Positions 1-9,619 are shown, counted from the first letter of the stretch. The stretch is DNA of 43,653 nucleotides from Pseudomonadota bacterium (GCA_029561195.1 JAKQJK010000263.1:1-43653), one strand, 5' to 3'. Numbers and translations are program-made. The notes: generated by a model from the sequence alone, not told the origin.

Positions 1-232
1 CTGTCGTTGAATCACCTTCCACACTCAATTCATCGGTCTCAACCTGGATTGCGCCTGGCAACGCCAAATCAACCGCTGGATCTTGCGAATTTAGAAGAGA
101 AAGAAACGCGCTCAGACCGGACCCGTCTGCTCCCGCCGGGGTACTCGATTTGGCAGAAGTTTTGCCAGCGAGCGTGCCAACCGCTGATTGTTGGGTCGAG
201 TGCGGCGTTGTTGTACCTGCATTAATACTCAC
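1..232 (-). CDS. fliK: Flagellar hook-length control protein FliK, N-terminal part (cut by window edge)
   Basis: Only the first 77 codons are visible; the gene continues beyond position 1. The reading frame is open to the edge and starts with GTG at 232-230, whose first bases overlap the fliJ stop (GTGA). A GGAGG ribosome binding site lies about 7 nt upstream of this GTG, which decides the start. The visible peptide is rich in Ser, Thr, Ala and Gly with a short hydrophobic stretch (GLSAFLSLLN) near residue 40, as is usual for the low-complexity N-terminal half of FliK, the secreted ruler that measures the hook and flips FlhB specificity. The identification leans on its position last in a fliFGHIJK string; the conserved C-terminal domain is not in the window. 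Confidence 0.8.
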   Translation of the reverse strand, partial: MSINAGTTTPHSTQQSAVGTLAGKTSAKSSTPAGADGSGLSAFLSLLNSQDPAVDLALPGAIQVETDELSVEGDSTT

Positions 233-696
233 GTGCGACCTCCAGTCTGCCTTTGTTTTACCTGTCGGGAGTGCTGACCAGCGGCGAGCTCATCCATTTG
301 CCGCTGATCACGACGCGTCTCCTGAGCGTTCAACGCATGTCGCTTTTTGGCACTAACCTGTTTCAAGCCAGCCAAACGGAATTCGATCTGCAGTAACGCA
401 TTTTTTGCCACATCAACTTGAATGCCCAGACTTTCAAGAACGTTTCGCTGCAGGCTTATTGCGTGGTGTAGCCGATCGAGGAACTGATAGTGGTGCCGCA
501 TCAACTCGGTCGTGATCTGTTTGTCAACCGAATTGCCCCATCTGGACGCCGTGTCAGCCGCGTAGAGTTCGAGTTGGTCTAACTGACCTTGCGCCGCGGT
601 TGCAGCTTGCACAATACGGGCAAGCTCGGTTGCAGAGTGTTCCCTGGCACGCGTTGTCACTTCGATTGCGAGTGCGATGCTATTCATTGCTGGCAT
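229..696 (-). CDS. fliJ: Flagellar export protein FliJ
   Basis: 155 residues, predicted almost entirely helical, with charged and Gln-rich heptad-like stretches typical of the antiparallel coiled coil of FliJ. FliJ is the central stalk of the flagellar type III export ATPase: it inserts into the FliI hexamer and contacts FlhA. The ATG at 696 has an AGGA ribosome binding site about 6 nt upstream; an in-frame ATG at 687 is possible. It lies 22 nt after fliI and overlaps fliK by 4 nt. The sequence itself is poorly conserved across the family, so the call depends on size, coiled-coil character and its position between fliI and fliK. Confidence 0.88.
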   Translation of the reverse strand: MPAMNSIALAIEVTTRAREHSATELARIVQAATAAQGQLDQLELYAADTASRWGNSVDKQITTELMRHHYQFLDRLHHAISLQRNVLESLGIQVDVAKNALLQIEFRLAGLKQVSAKKRHALNAQETRRDQRQMDELAAGQHSRQVKQRQTGGRT

Positions 697-718
697 TTTT
701 TTCCTGGGTTGTCTATTT

Positions 719-2128
719 TTAGTTGCCGGACGACGTTATCGCGTTTGACATTTCATTGATGCTTTGACTCAACGATGCAGATACATACATGTCTTGCTGC
801 AGAAATTTGGTCATGGGCGCGTGTAAATGAATGGCCTGGTCAAGAGTTGAATCTGTTCCGGGAACATAGGCACCAATTTGAACCAGGTCCCGGCCCTTTT
901 CATACCTTGATGCAATAGCCCGGAAATTTCTGGCCTGCTCAAAATGCTCACGTGTGGCGATGCTATGCATAACCCTCGATGCAGATCTTTCGACATCAAT
1001 AGCAGGGAAGTGGCCCGCCTCCGCCAGAGATCTTGATAGAACGATGTGACCATCCAAAATGGCCCTCGCAGCGTCCGCTATCGGATCTTGCTGGTCGTCC
1101 CCCTCAGACAACACCGTATAGATGGCCGTAATTGACCCAACGCCATTCAGACCGTTACCACTGCGCTCTACAAGCTGTGGAAGTTTCGCAAAGCAGGAAG
1201 GTGGATATCCTTTTGTGGCGGGGGGTTCGCCAATAGCAAGCGCAATTTCCCGCTGGGCCATGGCATATCTTGTCAAAGAATCCATTAGCAGCAGCACGTG
1301 CCGTCCTTTGTCACGGAAGTGCTCAGCGACCGCTGTAGCATAGGCGGCACCTTGCATACGCAAGAGTGGCGGGGCATCTGCTGGCGCAGCGACCACGACG
1401 GAGCGAGAGCGACCGTCTACACCCAAAATGTCTTCAATAAATTCCTTAACTTCGCGCCCGCGCTCACCGATCAGTCCGACCACAATGACATCGGCCTCTG
1501 TATAACGTGCCATCATTCCCAACAAAACGCTCTTACCTACTCCGGAGCCGGCAAACAGTCCGATCCGCTGCCCCCTCCCGACCGTCAGCAGCGCATTGAT
1601 TGCTCTCACACCCGTATCCAATGGTTGACGCACTGGTGCCCGATCCATCGCGTTAATTTGCTTCCGGTCCAGAGGCAATGAAGTAACGTCTGAAATAGGT
1701 CCAAGTTTGTCCATTGGCAAGCCATGCGGATCGACTACCCTACCAAGCAGGCCTTCGCCCAGTGGGAGCCTGAGCATGCCTGGATGGGAATCTCGACTGG
1801 CCTGCCGCTTCTCCCGCAGACGGGGAACTGCGACGTAAGCCGGAGCGGGGACCACAGTTGCCCCGCTTGATAGTCCGTGAGTATCTCCTGCCGGCATCAG
1901 AAACGCGCGATCATCTGAAAAGCCAACGACTTCCGCCAATACCGGCGGCTGAGAAGCCATGGAAACCAGGCACTGCGACCCAACGGGTACGCGGATGCCA
2001 CTGGCCTCCAGCACCAAACCGGTCAGCCGTGTGAGGGTACCTCTGGCCTCCAGGGGGTTCGCGACGCTTACGCGTTGACGTGCCCCTTCCAGAAAGTCAC
2101 GCCAAACAGTGTCGGTCTGACTAGTCAT
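719..2128 (-). CDS. fliI: Flagellum-specific ATPase FliI
   Basis: 469 residues, normal for FliI, the hexameric ATPase that, with FliH and FliJ, helps deliver substrates to the flagellar export gate at the inner membrane. Related to the F1-ATPase beta subunit: the Walker A motif GSGVGKS is at residues 194-200, followed by the [13 protein letters not shown] segment characteristic of FliI, and a [11 protein letters not shown]alker B region. The ATG at 2128 (protein begins MTSQTDTVW) was chosen because it overlaps the fliH stop by 8 nt (ATGACTAG), a sign of translational coupling; an in-frame upstream start at 2170 would reach further into fliH and adds residues not expected in the family. Confidence 0.97.
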   Translation of the reverse strand: MTSQTDTVWRDFLEGARQRVSVANPLEARGTLTRLTGLVLEASGIRVPVGSQCLVSMASQPPVLAEVVGFSDDRAFLMPAGDTHGLSSGATVVPAPAYVAVPRLREKRQASRDSHPGMLRLPLGEGLLGRVVDPHGLPMDKLGPISDVTSLPLDRKQINAMDRAPVRQPLDTGVRAINALLTVGRGQRIGLFAGSGVGKSVLLGMMARYTEADVIVVGLIGERGREVKEFIEDILGVDGRSRSVVVAAPADAPPLLRMQGAAYATAVAEHFRDKGRHVLLLMDSLTRYAMAQREIALAIGEPPATKGYPPSCFAKLPQLVERSGNGLNGVGSITAIYTVLSEGDDQQDPIADAARAILDGHIVLSRSLAEAGHFPAIDVERSASRVMHSIATREHFEQARNFRAIASRYEKGRDLVQIGAYVPGTDSTLDQAIHLHAPMTKFLQQDMYVSASLSQSINEMSNAITSSGN

Positions 2129-2804
2129 GCGAGGGTTCTTCCCAGGGAATGTCCAAGCCCATCGTCGCAACGGCCCGCACCCACCGTTTTTCTATTGTTC
2201 CATCCACCACCGCACCCAAAGACTCGACTACACAACCACCACGTTGCACGGCCACATCGCCCAGCAGTTTGAGATCGAAACCCGGAAATTCCGCATCGAT
2301 AGGTCCCTGCAGATTCGCCAGATCGACAGGGTTCAACCGCACGCGTGCACTTTTCCCGTCTCCAACAATGATGCCGAGCGCGTCGCGGATGACGGGTTGC
2401 GCGACTAGGGGATCGATCAACACTTCATGGCGGATGACACTTTTTGCCAGCTCACAGGCCAAGGCCAGTACGCCATTTGCGATGACTTGCTCGGAAGATT
2501 GCAGATGCGCTTTCGCCGACTCAAACAACTTGACGAAGCTTCGCGCGTTTTCAGTTTCCTGATTACGAACAAATTCGTCGATCTGGCGTTGAGCGTCCAA
2601 AGTCGCCAAAGCATGTCCTTGTGCAAAACCCTCGGCATAGCCCTCCTGTCGAATGGTTTCAATCTGGACAGAGTCTGCCTGTGGCTCACCCGTCCTGGGT
2701 TGCGCAGCCAGACGTTGGCTGGCTGCATCAACAGCGCCGAAACGCCATTGCGCCACATCATCAATCTCGTCACCGGGTATGAATCGCGTGTAATTTCGCA
2801 TCAT
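2121..2804 (-). CDS. fliH: Flagellar assembly protein FliH
   Basis: 227 residues. FliH dimers bind FliI, hold it inactive until docked, and tether it to FliN at the switch. The protein has a Gln/Glu-rich region around residues 50-90 containing the spaced glycines typical of FliH ([10 protein letters not shown]), a long helical middle, and a C-terminal domain with an RLNP...L..L pattern. The start is set at ATG 2804, which gives a TGATG overlap with the fliG stop; a second ATG follows directly at 2801, and a TTG at 2807 is also in frame. It sits between fliG and fliI in a tightly coupled string. FliH is poorly conserved, but context makes the call secure. Confidence 0.93.
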   Translation of the reverse strand: MMRNYTRFIPGDEIDDVAQWRFGAVDAASQRLAAQPRTGEPQADSVQIETIRQEGYAEGFAQGHALATLDAQRQIDEFVRNQETENARSFVKLFESAKAHLQSSEQVIANGVLALACELAKSVIRHEVLIDPLVAQPVIRDALGIIVGDGKSARVRLNPVDLANLQGPIDAEFPGFDLKLLGDVAVQRGGCVVESLGAVVDGTIEKRWVRAVATMGLDIPWEEPSHD

Positions 2805-3802
2805 CAAACCATCGCGTCGTCACCACCGCCACCAATAACGATTGTTCCCTCATCTGCCAATCTGCGAACGGTTTTGAGAATTTCCTTCTGCTGTGCCTCC
2901 ACCTCAGACAACCGCATCGGGCCGCGCGACTCGAGGTCTTCGCGAAGGGTTTCTGCTGCACGAGACGACATGTTGGCCAGAAATTTCTCCTTGAGTTCAG
3001 GTTGGGCACCTTTAAGCGCAACGATCAATGTGTCGGAAGCGACCTCCTTCAGGACCATCTGAATTGACTTGTCGTCCAGCTTGATGACGTCGTCAAACAC
3101 AAACATCTTGTCCATGATTTTTTGCGCAAGATCCGGATCGTGATTGCGAATGGATTCAATGACCGTACTCTCAATAGCGGTCCCCATGAGGTTGATCATT
3201 TCGGCAGCCGTCTTGATGCCTCCCAGAGAAGCCTTGCGCACCTTATCGCCACCCGCCAGAACTTTGTACAGAACTTCGTTCAAATCCTTGAGCGCAGAAG
3301 GTTGAATACCCTCCATGGTGGCAATACGCAACATAACTTCACCACGCTGACGCTCGGCCAGCTGCTTCAAAACGTCGGCGGCCTGGTCGTAGTCCAGATG
3401 AACCAAGATCGCAGCGACAATTTGAGGATGCTCATTACGCAATAGCTCTGCAACCGACTGCGGGTCCATCCACTTCAGACTTTCGATACCCGATACGTCT
3501 CCACCTTGCAAGATGCGGTCAATCAACAAGGCAGCCTTATCGTCACCGAGCGCGCGCTTCAATACGGATCGAACGTAGTCACCCGAGTCAGAGACCAGTA
3601 GGCTTTGAGAAGCGGCTACACCGGTAAATTTGCTGACTATCTCGTCAACACGGTCTCGGGAAACAGAACCAGTTTTGGCAATTGCTTCCCCTAATTTCTG
3701 AACTTCCTTGGGGGACAGATGCTTGAACACTTCTGATGCCTCTGCCTCCCCAAGGGACATCATGAGAATGGCTGCGTCTTCCAGGCCTTGATCTTGTGCC
3801 AT
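2804..3802 (-). CDS. fliG: Flagellar motor switch protein FliG
   Basis: 332 residues, matching the usual FliG length. FliG forms the upper part of the C-ring, binds FliF through its N-terminal domain, FliM through the middle domain, and carries the C-terminal charged helix that interacts with MotA to make torque. The conserved EHPQ surface motif of the middle domain is at residues 124-127 and the C-terminal domain contains the charged segment around IESIRNHDPDLAQKIMDKMF. The ATG at 3802 is preceded by AGGAAGAATC, a good ribosome binding site; an upstream in-frame start would give 16 extra residues with no family support. It begins 20 nt after the fliF stop. Confidence 0.98.
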   Translation of the reverse strand: MAQDQGLEDAAILMMSLGEAEASEVFKHLSPKEVQKLGEAIAKTGSVSRDRVDEIVSKFTGVAASQSLLVSDSGDYVRSVLKRALGDDKAALLIDRILQGGDVSGIESLKWMDPQSVAELLRNEHPQIVAAILVHLDYDQAADVLKQLAERQRGEVMLRIATMEGIQPSALKDLNEVLYKVLAGGDKVRKASLGGIKTAAEMINLMGTAIESTVIESIRNHDPDLAQKIMDKMFVFDDVIKLDDKSIQMVLKEVASDTLIVALKGAQPELKEKFLANMSSRAAETLREDLESRGPMRLSEVEAQQKEILKTVRRLADEGTIVIGGGGDDAMV

Positions 3803-3822
3803 GATTCTTCCTGCTGGCGGCT

Positions 3823-5511
3823 TTAGGCCGGAGCCTCGCCGTTGATCCACCCCTTAACTATATTTGCGACGGCGGCTGGGTTATCACGAGTAAGCTTACG
3901 TGCGTCTTCCAGCGCGAGGGCTCCAGCAGTGGGTCCCTGTGCCTCAGATGTGGCTCCTGGTGCCATAAGTTGTGGCCGGTCAGGCTCCTCAGATACAACG
4001 GCATCCAACTCGTTAGAGCGAACTCTCGTAGGTGCAGGGTTTTGGGCTAACGTTTTCATGGCGGGCTTGATAAAGCCAAGCAACACCATCATGCCAAACA
4101 ACAACGTCCCCACTGGCCAAGCGAAACTGCGCACCATATCCAGAACCTCGGCCTGTTTCCACAAAGGAACCTCAGCCATGGTGGTCTTCTCCAAAGCGAA
4201 AGGCGCATTCATCAGATTGACAGAGTCTCCCCGATCCTTGCTGAAGCCAATGGTTTCACGTACAAGCGCAGTCATCTTCTCGATCTGCTGATCCGTAAGC
4301 GGAGTTGTCGTAGTTTTTCCTTTGGCATCCGTCGTGCTTTGATGATTAACTACAACAGCAGCACTCAAGCGCTTCACGACACCCGAACTACCTCGAACCA
4401 CCTTGATAGTCTTGTCCACTTCGTAATTGATGATGGATTCGCGCTTGGTGGCGCCACCTCCACCAGGAGCGCCGGATGCTCCCGCGCCACCACCCGTCAA
4501 TGGCTGCGCCGCTCCATTGATTGGGGCCGAATTCGGGCCAGGGGGCTGATTGCTGACTGCACCGGGTACACCACTTGGCGGGCCAGCAGCCGCTCCATTG
4601 CTGCTTTCCACCAGTTGCTGACTCCTGATAGCTGTTGCGTCAGGCGTTTGATTGGGTCTGTGCTGCTCGGACGTTGACTCTGTCTGCGAAAAATCCACCT
4701 CTGCAGTCACCTGGGCCTTAACATTTTGGCGCCCTACAACGGGTTCCAAAATATCCAGGATTCGCCGACTGTAAAGTTGTTCGAGTTGCTGGGTGTACTG
4801 CAACTGTTGTGCATCAACCGCCGTACCGCCCGATCCATCTGCAGACACTGAGAGTAGTTTTCCGGTATCGTCAAGCACACTGACTGCCGACGGACTCATC
4901 TCCGGGACACTGGAAGCCACCAGATGAATAATGCCGGCAATTTGGGCCCGATCCAGGGTATGCCCGGCATTCAGACTGACCAGAACGGAAGCCGAGGGTT
5001 TTTGTTGTTCCCGAAAAAAGCCATTCTGATTTGGCAAAGCTAGATGGATACGCGCGCTTTGCACGGATGAAAGCGATTGAATCGAACGGGTAAGCTCGCC
5101 TTCCAGGCCACGCTGAAAAGTCAGTCGCTCCTGAAATTGGGTCATGCCAAAGCGGTTGGACTCCATCATCTCGAATCCCGCCACGGACCCTTTTGGCAGA
5201 CCCAAGGAGGCCAGTCGCAGCCGCGTGTCGTGTACCTTGTCCGCTGGAACCAGAATGGCTCCGCCACCCTCTGCATGTTTATAGGGGACATTCATCTGCG
5301 ACAACTGGGCCACAATGGCACCACCATCTTTGTCTGCAAGATTGGTGTACAGCACCCGCCACTCGGCCTGTCGTCCCATGAAGATACCGAATGCGCCAAT
5401 AGCCACAAAGAGAGCAATGCCGAAAACCAGACGCATGCGCTGCGATTGATTCAGGCCCGAAAAGCGCTGGGACATGGAAGGATTGACAGGAACGGTAATG
5501 GCTGCAGGCAT
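3823..5511 (-). CDS. fliF: Flagellar MS-ring protein FliF
   Basis: 562 residues, a normal FliF length. FliF makes the MS ring in the inner membrane, on which the C-ring and export gate assemble. One transmembrane segment lies near residues 26-46 (VFGIALFVAIGAFGIF), then periplasmic ring-building domains with the family motif around RLHLALPNQNGFFREQQ-type sequence, a Gly/Pro/Ala-rich low-complexity insertion near residues 300-350, a second transmembrane segment about 440-465, and a cytoplasmic tail ending KGWINGEAPA that binds FliG. The ATG at 5511 has GGAAG 5-9 nt upstream and is preferred to an in-frame GTG at 5544. It is the first gene of the fliF-K operon and diverges from fliE across a 175-nt spacer. 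Confidence 0.97.
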   Translation of the reverse strand: MPAAITVPVNPSMSQRFSGLNQSQRMRLVFGIALFVAIGAFGIFMGRQAEWRVLYTNLADKDGGAIVAQLSQMNVPYKHAEGGGAILVPADKVHDTRLRLASLGLPKGSVAGFEMMESNRFGMTQFQERLTFQRGLEGELTRSIQSLSSVQSARIHLALPNQNGFFREQQKPSASVLVSLNAGHTLDRAQIAGIIHLVASSVPEMSPSAVSVLDDTGKLLSVSADGSGGTAVDAQQLQYTQQLEQLYSRRILDILEPVVGRQNVKAQVTAEVDFSQTESTSEQHRPNQTPDATAIRSQQLVESSNGAAAGPPSGVPGAVSNQPPGPNSAPINGAAQPLTGGGAGASGAPGGGGATKRESIINYEVDKTIKVVRGSSGVVKRLSAAVVVNHQSTTDAKGKTTTTPLTDQQIEKMTALVRETIGFSKDRGDSVNLMNAPFALEKTTMAEVPLWKQAEVLDMVRSFAWPVGTLLFGMMVLLGFIKPAMKTLAQNPAPTRVRSNELDAVVSEEPDRPQLMAPGATSEAQGPTAGALALEDARKLTRDNPAAVANIVKGWINGEAPA

Positions 5512-5686
5512 CTTTTCTTCCGATAGGGGGAGTCGCGGCTTCACACCACGGATGCAACAGATTATTCGGGTTAAGTATTGGTACGTTATGCCGAAAAGCC
5601 TCGGATTTGCCTATCAATTCAGATGGATGGCAGAACCATGGAGCCGATAGGATCGATCTGCCCTCAACTGAACAGGGAAGACAACC

Positions 5687-6004
5687 ATGGATCTCCGACT
5701 TTCACCATCCACCATGCCGACCATCGTGCGCCCCAGCATTGCGGGTCGTACCGCTGGCGCTCAGGCACCTGCCGCTGCTGAGGGTGGTTTCTCCGGCGCA
5801 CTGAAAAGTGCGCTGACTTCCGTGAGCCAGACCCAGAACGAGTCTGCCCGCCTACAGCGCGAAGTACAGATGGAAAACCCCAATGTGAGCCTGGAAGAAA
5901 CGATGGTCGCCATCCAGAAGGCTCAGATCGGGTTTCAGGCAACCTTGCACGTGAGGAACCGCATGGTGCAAGCCTATACCGACATCATGAATATGCAGGT
6001 CTGA
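5687..6004 (+). CDS. fliE: Flagellar hook-basal body complex protein FliE
   Basis: 105 residues, as usual for FliE, the small secreted protein joining the MS ring to the proximal rod and needed for the first export steps. The C-terminal two thirds are clearly FliE: an amphipathic segment with NPNVSLEETMVAIQKAQIGF followed by the helix TLHVRNRMVQAYTDIMNMQV. The ATG is preceded by an AGGGAAG ribosome binding site. It stands alone, divergent from fliF, an arrangement common in enteric and betaproteobacterial flagellar clusters. Confidence 0.97.
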   Translation: MDLRLSPSTMPTIVRPSIAGRTAGAQAPAAAEGGFSGALKSALTSVSQTQNESARLQREVQMENPNVSLEETMVAIQKAQIGFQATLHVRNRMVQAYTDIMNMQV

Positions 6005-6121
6005 CGACTATTGAACCCAATTACGGTACTTTTATGAGCCAAATTGGCCTCTAGCAGCAGTACTCATTACGCAAGTAGCTACCAAATATATAGCGTCTCG
6101 ACATTTATCCATCCATTCGAT

Positions 6122-7342
6122 ATGAAGCAAAAGTTCACCGCCCCCATGTTGACACCCAAATATGTCACGCAGTTTCGCTGCACAGGTGGCGAATGTCCCG
6201 ATACATGCTGCATGGGCTGGACCATCTCCGTTGATAAAGATACCTTTCACGACTATCGCCGGGTCACCCACCCCACCCTGAAGCCGCTGATCAAAACGCA
6301 TTTGGTGCAACTGGACAAGAACTCGACGGCCAATCATGGCAAATTCAATCTGACCACATCAAGCTCGCATTGCGGATTGCAGACGGCACAGGGCATGTGC
6401 GGCGTCCAGGAGCATCTGGGGGAGGGTGCGCTGTCAGACACCTGTTACATCTATCCACGCACCGTCTACAAAGTGGGGGACCGTTTTGAGCAGTGTTTGA
6501 CCTTGTCCTGTCCCGAGGCCGCCAGGCTGGCATTGACTCAGGATGACGCATTTGAATTTGTGACCTCTGAGTTCACCTCCCGCCAGGCGACAACATCTGA
6601 GCTCGCGTCAGTGCATGGTTTTGATCCGATCACTATGGACGAGGTGAGGGTACTGTGTATCCAGCTGTTTCAAACTGCTGAACTGACCAATACGGATCGC
6701 CTAATGCTCCTAGGCTGGCTTTGCAGCCAGCTTGATGAGCTAATCGTCTCCAATTCGCAGAGCAAAGCTATTGACGTAGTAAACCAGTTAAGGGAACTGG
6801 TTGAATCAGGGGGTTTTCGGACAGCTGTCGCCCAGCTGGCCAGTCACCCCAAATTGGCGGCAAACGTGTTTTCCATCCTGTTTGGTAGCCCCGCCGGAAA
6901 AGGCTCTTCCGCCAATCAACTGGCGGTAGTAGGCTGGGTGATCAAGGGCCTGGGATTTGATGCGAAGGGAACCGCAGAACAGTCAGTGCTGGAAGACAAC
7001 TACTTGCGTGGCCTTGCCCATCTGAAAGCCAACGCTGCGATGATGGAACAAACATACAGTCGATATCTGCTCAATGACCTGCTGCGTGAGGTGTTTCCAT
7101 GGGGAAGATCTTCTCCAATGGGGCATTACCGTCGACTGCTAACCCGCTTCGGGATTTTGCGTCTGATGCTGGCCGCCGTTGCAGCTGCGAAAAATGCGCC
7201 GCTTGATCAAGACACCGTGGTGCAGGTGACGCAGGTTTTTTGTCGGCTGTACCAGCATAACGATCAATTCGCAACGCAGGCTGATCATTTGCTGACCGAA
7301 GCCGACTGGGGAACACTGGAACGCCTGTACACGATCCTGTGA
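6122..7342 (+). CDS. fliB: Flagellin lysine-N-methylase (FliB family)
   Basis: About 406 residues. The N-terminus (MLTPKYVTQFRCTGGECPDTCC-type, written here in part) is the hallmark of FliB, which methylates the side-chain amine of flagellin lysines. Two cysteine groups are visible: four Cys within residues 17-27 of the chosen start, and further Cys in the HCGLQ...MCGVQ...DTCYIYPR region near residues 80-118; members of the family are reported to be iron-sulfur proteins. The start at ATG 6122 is chosen from homology because residues before it do not look like FliB; no good ribosome binding site is seen, and a TTG at 6044 is also in frame. The gene lies between fliE and the convergent fliT, close to the flagellin genes. 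The target in this organism is unclear because both flagellins have few lysines. Confidence 0.85.
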   Translation: MKQKFTAPMLTPKYVTQFRCTGGECPDTCCMGWTISVDKDTFHDYRRVTHPTLKPLIKTHLVQLDKNSTANHGKFNLTTSSSHCGLQTAQGMCGVQEHLGEGALSDTCYIYPRTVYKVGDRFEQCLTLSCPEAARLALTQDDAFEFVTSEFTSRQATTSELASVHGFDPITMDEVRVLCIQLFQTAELTNTDRLMLLGWLCSQLDELIVSNSQSKAIDVVNQLRELVESGGFRTAVAQLASHPKLAANVFSILFGSPAGKGSSANQLAVVGWVIKGLGFDAKGTAEQSVLEDNYLRGLAHLKANAAMMEQTYSRYLLNDLLREVFPWGRSSPMGHYRRLLTRFGILRLMLAAVAAAKNAPLDQDTVVQVTQVFCRLYQHNDQFATQADHLLTEADWGTLERLYTIL

Positions 7343-7355
7343 TCTGCCCCCTCCC

Positions 7356-7661
7356 CTAGTGCAACATTTGCCGCTGCCCTTCAAACTTTCTCTCGCAGTG
7401 TGCGAGCCAGGGCTCCGCCAGATACCTGATCTGTGCATCATTTTGCAAAATGCGTTGCATGATGCGCGTCTTTTCCACGCGTTGCTCGGGGGGTAATTCT
7501 TCGCTCCGGGCTCTATGGCGGAGCTGTTCGATCAGCACCGCACAGGTACCCTCGAAGCGCACCACTTCATCCCAGTCTTCAGCGCGGGCTGCGTCCAGCA
7601 TCTTGGCGCTGCTGTCTTCAATCGCTTTGTAATAGTCAATTAGCATTTGCTGCATTTTCAT
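7356..7661 (-). CDS. fliT: Flagellar chaperone FliT
   Basis: About 101 residues, mostly helical, with the segment LIDYYKAIEDSSAKMLDAAR near the N-terminus and a C-terminal helix. FliT-type proteins bind the filament cap FliD before export and, in enterics, also bind FlhDC and dampen its activity. The start is uncertain: ATG 7661 with an AGTGAG upstream is used here, but GTG 7667 and ATG 7655 or 7646 are in frame. It lies 12 nt after fliS in a fliD-fliS-fliT order, which supports the assignment more than sequence, since FliT is weakly conserved. Confidence 0.82.
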   Translation of the reverse strand: MKMQQMLIDYYKAIEDSSAKMLDAARAEDWDEVVRFEGTCAVLIEQLRHRARSEELPPEQRVEKTRIMQRILQNDAQIRYLAEPWLAHCERKFEGQRQMLH

Positions 7662-7673
7662 ACTCACTTTTTG

Positions 7674-8093
7674 TCAAGCATGTTGCGATTGCGCTGCTAC
7701 ATCACCCTTGATCTGGCTCCAGCCGTCCGATACCGGGTGTATCAACCGGATCACTTCGTCAAGAATGGCTGCGTCATGTTTCAGATTAGCCTCAGTGATT
7801 CTGAGGATGCAAAAATCGTAAAGGCTGCGCAGGTTAGAAGCCAGCTCGCCACCACGGTTCGCATCGAGACCTGCTTTGAGGCCCTCTTCCAGAATACGAA
7901 CCGCACGGCTGATGGACCGCCCTTTCGCCGGGAAGTCACCACTCTGAATAGCCCCTTTTGCAGAGGCCAGAGACTGCAGCAAGGCCTCAAACAGCAAGCT
8001 GACCAGCTGATGGGGATTCGCCGCAGCTACAGAGGTTTCCAAGCCGACGGTTTTATAAGTATTTGCAGAACGCATGCTAACTGGGGTAAACAT
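7674..8093 (-). CDS. fliS: Flagellin export chaperone FliS
   Basis: 139 residues. FliS wraps around the C-terminal disordered tail of flagellin and keeps it unfolded until export. The N-terminal region has the family pattern RSANTYKTVGLETSV followed by ANPHQLVSLLFEALLQSL, and the C-terminal helix ends near HPVSDGW. The ATG at 8093 (protein MFTPVSMRS) has AAGGAG 9 nt upstream, which decides it over an in-frame ATG at 8141. It follows fliD by 63 nt and precedes fliT. Confidence 0.96.
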   Translation of the reverse strand: MFTPVSMRSANTYKTVGLETSVAAANPHQLVSLLFEALLQSLASAKGAIQSGDFPAKGRSISRAVRILEEGLKAGLDANRGGELASNLRSLYDFCILRITEANLKHDAAILDEVIRLIHPVSDGWSQIKGDVAAQSQHA

Positions 8094-8156
8094 TTCGATT
8101 GACTCCTTGTGTGCCTGTACTTGATGTATCGGCATATGCACAAAAAAATCAACCCG

Positions 8157-9569
8157 TTAAGCTGTGGATTTGTTCCATTGCGCGAGCTGGGCGGTCACAT
8201 AAGAACTCAGCCCACTCATTTGGGCCAATTGAGCATCCAACGCAGAATACTGGCGCAACAACTGGGTTTCTACACGGGCAGCACGATCATTGACCCGGTC
8301 CTGGTCTTTCGAGTTTCGTGTGATCGATCCCTGCAGAGCCGTGGATTTGTTGGAGACCAGACCGTCCGCAGCGACCAGTCCGCGAGCAAAGTCACGGACC
8401 TTCAGGCCAAACCCGTTTGTCGCCGGATTGCTATTGTTGGTTGCAAACAAATTTTTGACATTGTCGAGGTTCTGAATCGCGCCGGTCAGCTTGGTGGCAT
8501 TCACCTTTAGCGACCCATCGGTTTGTCGTTCAATCCCGATGTCAGAAAGACGGGAGTAGGTCGAACCCACGCTGGTCGAACCCAACATCGATCTGAGCGC
8601 ATTTTGCAGCCCAACCGTTGTAGAGTCTCCCTGCATCAATCCACCCTTCTTTGCAGCAGCATCGTATTTGGTGGAGTCAGCCAGTGTGGTATTCAATGCG
8701 TTGTATGCGTCAACAAACGCCTGAATATTCTTCTGGGTTGCTTCCAGATCATTCTCAACATTGATGTCTACGGGTTCCGTTGTGACCTGACTCAACTGCA
8801 GTGTGACGCCCGTGATCACATCCACCATCTTGTTGGTAGCCGACACAATTGGCACACCATTGATGTCAACCAGCGCATTCAAGGCTGCCTGGCCCATGAA
8901 CATACCCGCAGCAGAAGCAGTTGTGGCCGCAGTGTCCGTGAAGCCAAACATCGAAAGACCTGCATCACCTGTCGCGTCAATGCGAAATCCATTGACCTCA
9001 CCAGATTCTTTGGATCGAACGACCAGGCGTTCATTGGCGCCATCCCGCAGCACCGTGGCGGTAACCCCCGCGTTGCCCGAATTGATCTTGCTGGCAATGG
9101 ACGTAACCGTATCAGTGGCCGTGATTGAAACAGCAACGGCCGGGCTTGTGCCTGCGGTGAACCCCGCGCCAGCCCACGTTCCCAGCTGGAGGGTCAACGT
9201 TCCCGCCGCACCGACAGCTGTACCAGCGGCAACACCCGCGGATGCCGTGGACTGTGCCCGGGCCAGTTGTTGTACATCTACAGCCAGAGAGGTCGACACG
9301 GCTGCCGAGCCTGCCACGACACCCACAGCGCTTGCATTTGAAGAACTTGCTTTCTGCGTGTTCCAGCCCGTAGGACCTGCAAGCAACGCTGCAGCATCGC
9401 CCAACGCTGAAGCCTGGGATTTCACTTTGCCATACAAGCTCAGCTGAGCCTGAAAAGTGCTTGCTTTTGCCTGGAGTTGTGTCAATGGCTGTTTTTCAAT
9501 GGCGACCAGCTGTGACACGATGCTGTTGACATCGAGTCCGCTACCAACGCCTGGAGCTGAGATCGCCAT
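8157..9569 (-). CDS. fliD: Flagellar filament capping protein FliD (HAP2)
   Basis: 470 residues. FliD forms the cap at the filament tip that folds incoming flagellin. The N-terminal motif SAPGVGSGLDVNSIVSQLVAIE is the strong FliD signature, the middle is a Thr/Ala/Gly-rich exposed region, and the C-terminus has the helical segment with RVETQLLRQYSALDAQLAQM where the cap leg domain forms a coiled coil. AAAGGAG lies about 6 nt ahead of the ATG. It sits between the left flagellin gene and fliS; a terminator separates it from the flagellin, so it probably depends on read-through or its own promoter, which I could not identify. Confidence 0.97.
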   Translation of the reverse strand: MAISAPGVGSGLDVNSIVSQLVAIEKQPLTQLQAKASTFQAQLSLYGKVKSQASALGDAAALLAGPTGWNTQKASSSNASAVGVVAGSAAVSTSLAVDVQQLARAQSTASAGVAAGTAVGAAGTLTLQLGTWAGAGFTAGTSPAVAVSITATDTVTSIASKINSGNAGVTATVLRDGANERLVVRSKESGEVNGFRIDATGDAGLSMFGFTDTAATTASAAGMFMGQAALNALVDINGVPIVSATNKMVDVITGVTLQLSQVTTEPVDINVENDLEATQKNIQAFVDAYNALNTTLADSTKYDAAAKKGGLMQGDSTTVGLQNALRSMLGSTSVGSTYSRLSDIGIERQTDGSLKVNATKLTGAIQNLDNVKNLFATNNSNPATNGFGLKVRDFARGLVAADGLVSNKSTALQGSITRNSKDQDRVNDRAARVETQLLRQYSALDAQLAQMSGLSSYVTAQLAQWNKSTA

Positions 9570-9619
9570 AAATTTCTCCTTTGATCAGCCACCATAGGAC
9601 TGACAAATCACAAAACGCC

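Noticed and set aside
5578..5592. TGGTACG with a nearby GC ahead of fliE, suggestive of a sigma-54 promoter
   Set aside because: The GG and GC elements are two bases closer than sigma-54 promoters need, and the cluster uses FlhDC, not a sigma-54 flagellar cascade.
5643..5650. GCCGATAG upstream of fliE, identical to the -10 box of the flgM promoter
   Set aside because: At the required 11-nt spacing the upstream bases (TGGATGGC) do not resemble the -35 box, and fliE is normally FlhDC-controlled, so I did not call a sigma-28 promoter.
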